Part shown: in pieces, positions 8,372-10,069 of the stretch
How positions within the stretch are numbered: the stretch's first letter is position 1
Layout: each line of letters begins with the position of its first letter
NCBI GenBank assembly: GCA_946183815.1
Contig: CAMHDG010000038.1
Coordinates: forward strand, 1-10,069
From: an uncultured bacterium
GTDB taxonomy: Bacteria; Cyanobacteriota; Vampirovibrionia; Gastranaerophilales; Gastranaerophilaceae
Reading direction: 5' to 3'
Length of the DNA: 10,069 nt
Notes under the pieces: model-generated
What the model was told of the DNA's origin: nothing
The model's input: the letters and a program-made list of their open reading frames with translations, nothing else
Databases searched by the model: none
Program-made: the position numbers and the translations under genes

Positions 8372-8544
8372 GTCATTCTTAACTTGTTTCAGTGTCTTGT
8401 CAGGTATTTCATGAAATGCTGAAATAAGCGGATTTCTGTACGCCAACGACCGGATAGCGAGCAAATAGTCGTTTGCAGTCATTATGTGACGTTAACAACT
8501 CTTTGTGAGTAAAGAAGAAATTCATGACAGTTCAGTATGACAGG
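8372..8544 (+). repeat. palindromic intergenic repeat, copy B, split by about 100 bases
   Basis: 8372-8403 is a diverged copy of 7433-7464 in inverse orientation. It continues with the perfect palindrome ATTTCATGAAAT (8406-8417) and GCTGAAATAA (8419-8428). The matching closing half, TTCAGTATGACAGG (8531-8544), appears only after about 100 bases of other sequence. The outer ends form a short inverted repeat (GTCATTCT at 8372-8379 against AGTATGAC at 8534-8541, seven of eight). From memory, compact versions of this unit have the two halves nearly adjacent, so this copy looks interrupted. It fills most of the 266-base gap between the two convergent genes. Confidence 0.55.
8442..8476. repeat. stem-loop within the interrupting segment
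   Basis: GCCAACGAC (8442-8450) pairs with GTCGTTTGC (8468-8476) at eight of nine positions. A competing hairpin uses GCAAA (8461-8465) with TTTGC (8472-8476). The segment is more GC-rich than its surroundings. It may be a separate small repeat nested in the larger one. Confidence 0.4.
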
Positions 8545-8592
8545 TTTTGTTATCAATTCGTGTGTGAAATGAACAAAATAATTATCGGTTAA

Positions 8593-9897
8593 TTAGTACC
8601 CGTTGCCCTCATCCCACAGGGAATCATCATAATGGACAAGTTCGAGGTGATCTATAATCAGGGTATCACCGTTTTTTATACCTTTTGTCTTTAGTGCATC
8701 AAATACGCCCATTGCTGTCATTATATGCTGTAACCTGATTATCTGTTCAGGGTTTCTTGCATCAGTTACACTCGCCAGACGCTTGAGTTTTCCGCCTTGA
8801 ATGAGATATGTGTTTTTATCCAGTTTGAATATCTCAAAATGACTGTCGTCATTGTCATAAGCACCTGTATCCTCTTCTACGTGTACTTCGATTTCAGGTC
8901 GCTCTATCTCGTCAACTTTTTCTGATACAAAATACATCAATTCTTCCACATTCTGTTTCGTTACCGCTGACATAGTAAATATTTTTTTGTCAGGCAAATA
9001 TTCTTCAAACTGCTTCAATACCTCTGTTTTACGTTCCTCAGTGACTGCATCAATCTTGTTCAGAACAACTATCTGATACCTTTCTGCAAGTGCTTCAGAA
9101 TGCTTCTTTAACTCGTTGTTAATAATCTTAAAATTCTCAAGCGGATTATCCTGCGTTATATCTACAATATGGATTAAAAATCTGCATCGTTCTACGTGTC
9201 TTAAAAACTCGTAACCCAGTCCGACACCCTCGCTTGCACCCTCAATAAGCCCCGGTATATCAGCAATTACAAAACCATCCCCGTTCGGTTTTTTTACTAC
9301 CCCTAAATTAGGAACTAATGTCGTGAACGGATAATTTGCTATTTTCGGTTTTGCGGAACTCACAACACTTATAAATGTTGATTTCCCTGCGTTTGGCATT
9401 CCCAACAAACCAATATCCGATATAAGTTTTAGTTCAAGTCTGACTAACCGCTCTATTCCCGGTTCTCCTGGTTCACAATACTGTGGGGCACGTTTCTGCG
9501 GAGTGGCAAACCTTGCATTACCTCTGCCTCCTCTGCCTCCTTTTGCTATTAAAACTGTTTGACCCGCCTCTGTTAAGTTGCCGATAACCGATCCTGTCTT
9601 GTCATCTGTTACAACCGTTCCCAGCGGTACTTTGATATATAAGTGCTTCGCACACTTTCCATGCATACCTTTTATTCCGCCGTTTTCTCCATTTTCTGCC
9701 TTAAACACAGAGCGGAATTTAAAGTCTAAAAGTGTGGACAATCCCTCGTCTGCAACTAAATACACATCTCCTCCGTTGCCTCCGTCACCGCCTGCCGGCC
9801 CGCCTTTATCAACGTACTTTTCTCTACGCCACGCAACCATTCCGTTTCCGCCACGCCCTGATACTAATTTGATTTTTGTATTATCTATGAATTGCAT
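8593..9897 (-). CDS. obg: GTPase Obg/CgtA, ribosome assembly factor
   Basis: An essential GTPase that binds the 50S subunit and links ribosome assembly to (p)ppGpp and stress. In 434 residues: the glycine-rich Obg fold (1-158) with GRGGNG, GGPAGGDGGNGGDV and GGRGGRGNARF; the G domain with G1 GMPNAGKST (166-174), switch I NYPFTTLVPNLG (188-199), G3 DIPGL (213-217), G4 NKID (280-283) and G5 SAV (310-312); and a C-terminal OCT domain (about 350-430), present in only part of the family. All nucleotide-binding residues are intact. The ATG at 9895-9897 matches the usual family start MxFIDxxKI; the ribosome-binding site AAGGAT is rather distant (14 bases). It converges on the 7628 gene and follows a four-helix-bundle gene on the same strand. 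Confidence 0.98.
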   Translation of the reverse strand: MQFIDNTKIKLVSGRGGNGMVAWRREKYVDKGGPAGGDGGNGGDVYLVADEGLSTLLDFKFRSVFKAENGENGGIKGMHGKCAKHLYIKVPLGTVVTDDKTGSVIGNLTEAGQTVLIAKGGRGGRGNARFATPQKRAPQYCEPGEPGIERLVRLELKLISDIGLLGMPNAGKSTFISVVSSAKPKIANYPFTTLVPNLGVVKKPNGDGFVIADIPGLIEGASEGVGLGYEFLRHVERCRFLIHIVDITQDNPLENFKIINNELKKHSEALAERYQIVVLNKIDAVTEERKTEVLKQFEEYLPDKKIFTMSAVTKQNVEELMYFVSEKVDEIERPEIEVHVEEDTGAYDNDDSHFEIFKLDKNTYLIQGGKLKRLASVTDARNPEQIIRLQHIMTAMGVFDALKTKGIKNGDTLIIDHLELVHYDDSLWDEGNGY

Positions 9898-9938
9898 ATA
9901 TTTTGTCTGTTATCCTTTATTATTTAATGTATGTATCG

Positions 9939-9962
9939 GTGACTAAGTGATTAAGTGACTAA
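9939..9962. repeat. tandem 8-base repeat, three units
   Basis: Three adjacent copies of GTGAYTAA: GTGACTAA, GTGATTAA, GTGACTAA. The array covers the stop codon of the four-helix-bundle gene (9959-9961) and lies 42-65 bases upstream of the obg start, where an obg promoter would be expected. Similar GTGAYTAA arrays next to four-helix-bundle genes are known to me from other genomes only as an impression. Confidence 0.8.
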
Positions 9963-10069
9963 GACTTTTTGCTTTGTAAATATTTTTTTGTTCCCAGTAA
10001 TAATGCATAAAGTTTGTCTATTTCGCTAAATAAATCTTTATTTTTTAAATAACCTAAATTTTGTGAAAT
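9959..10069 (-). CDS. four-helix-bundle protein (23S rRNA intervening-sequence family), C-terminal fragment
   Basis: The minus strand is open for 36 codons from the window edge to a TAG at 9959-9961. The peptide ends NLGYLKNKDLFSEIDKLYAL...YLQSKKS. The pattern 'xxLGYLxxxxxxEIxxLxxLLxxxxxYLxSxK' is what the last helix pair of the S23/IVP four-helix-bundle family (often about 120 residues) looks like: leucines at heptad-like spacing, the LGY turn, and a basic tail. Members are found as open frames inside 23S rRNA intervening sequences and as stand-alone genes of unknown function; the retroelement accessory protein Avd is a distant relative. The start and most of the gene lie beyond the window. 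It is cut by the window edge, not necessarily broken. It is the same-strand neighbour upstream of obg. Confidence 0.68.
   Translation of the reverse strand: MSQNLGYLKNKDLFSEIDKLYALLLGTKKYLQSKKS

Noticed and set aside
9578..9946. Plus-strand 122-residue proline-rich frame opposite obg
   Set aside because: It is the antisense of the glycine-rich Obg fold, which gives proline-rich translations automatically.
9959..10069. Diversity-generating retroelement accessory gene (Avd)
   Set aside because: The four-helix-bundle tail would fit, but no reverse transcriptase or template/variable repeat pair is seen in the window, so only the broader family is called.

Overview
This is an AT-rich bacterial window with eight complete protein genes that have a recognisable family or domain, one complete gene of unknown function, and the tail of a tenth gene. 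I see no rRNA, tRNA, CRISPR array or transposase. The best guess for the organism is an uncultured gut-type Vampirovibrionia (Melainabacteria), order Gastranaerophilales. The grounds are the low GC, the core-gene sequences, and two genes whose proteins start with short Ser/Asn-rich leaders containing an F-[TG]-[GS] motif (IMFTGLF and VSFGSTYK). I associate that style of N-terminus with this lineage. The assignment is an inference from memory; a low-GC Firmicute is the main alternative.

Positions 1-1896 hold a repeat element built from inverted repeats, then groEL as a single gene with no groES within reach and no visible CIRCE operator, closed by a strong terminator. Positions 1896-3562 hold a stand-alone AAA ATPase with an unrecognised N-terminal half. 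Positions 3707-7366 form a tight five-gene + strand operon: cytidine deaminase (cdd), a tiny zinc-ribbon-like protein, a PgpH-type membrane HD phosphodiesterase, the rRNA-maturation endoribonuclease ybeY, and a DgkA-type lipid kinase. This is a rearranged form of the phoH-pgpH-ybeY-dgkA-cdd-era cluster known from Firmicutes, with cdd moved to the front. It joins nucleotide salvage, cyclic di-AMP signalling, ribosome maturation and lipid-carrier recycling.

Positions 7367-8592 hold a 232-residue protein of unknown function between two diverged, oppositely oriented copies of a palindromic intergenic repeat. The right-hand copy appears to be split by about 100 bases of different sequence. Positions 8593-10069, on the minus strand, hold the ribosome-associated GTPase obg. 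Upstream of it lies the C-terminus of a four-helix-bundle (23S rRNA intervening-sequence type) protein, whose stop codon falls inside a tandem 8-base repeat.

Most genes are ordinary housekeeping. The parts worth a second look are the two lineage-specific genes, which share both an N-terminal motif style and an upstream DNA motif, and the repeat families at 1-143, 7433-7464, 8372-8544 and 9939-9962.
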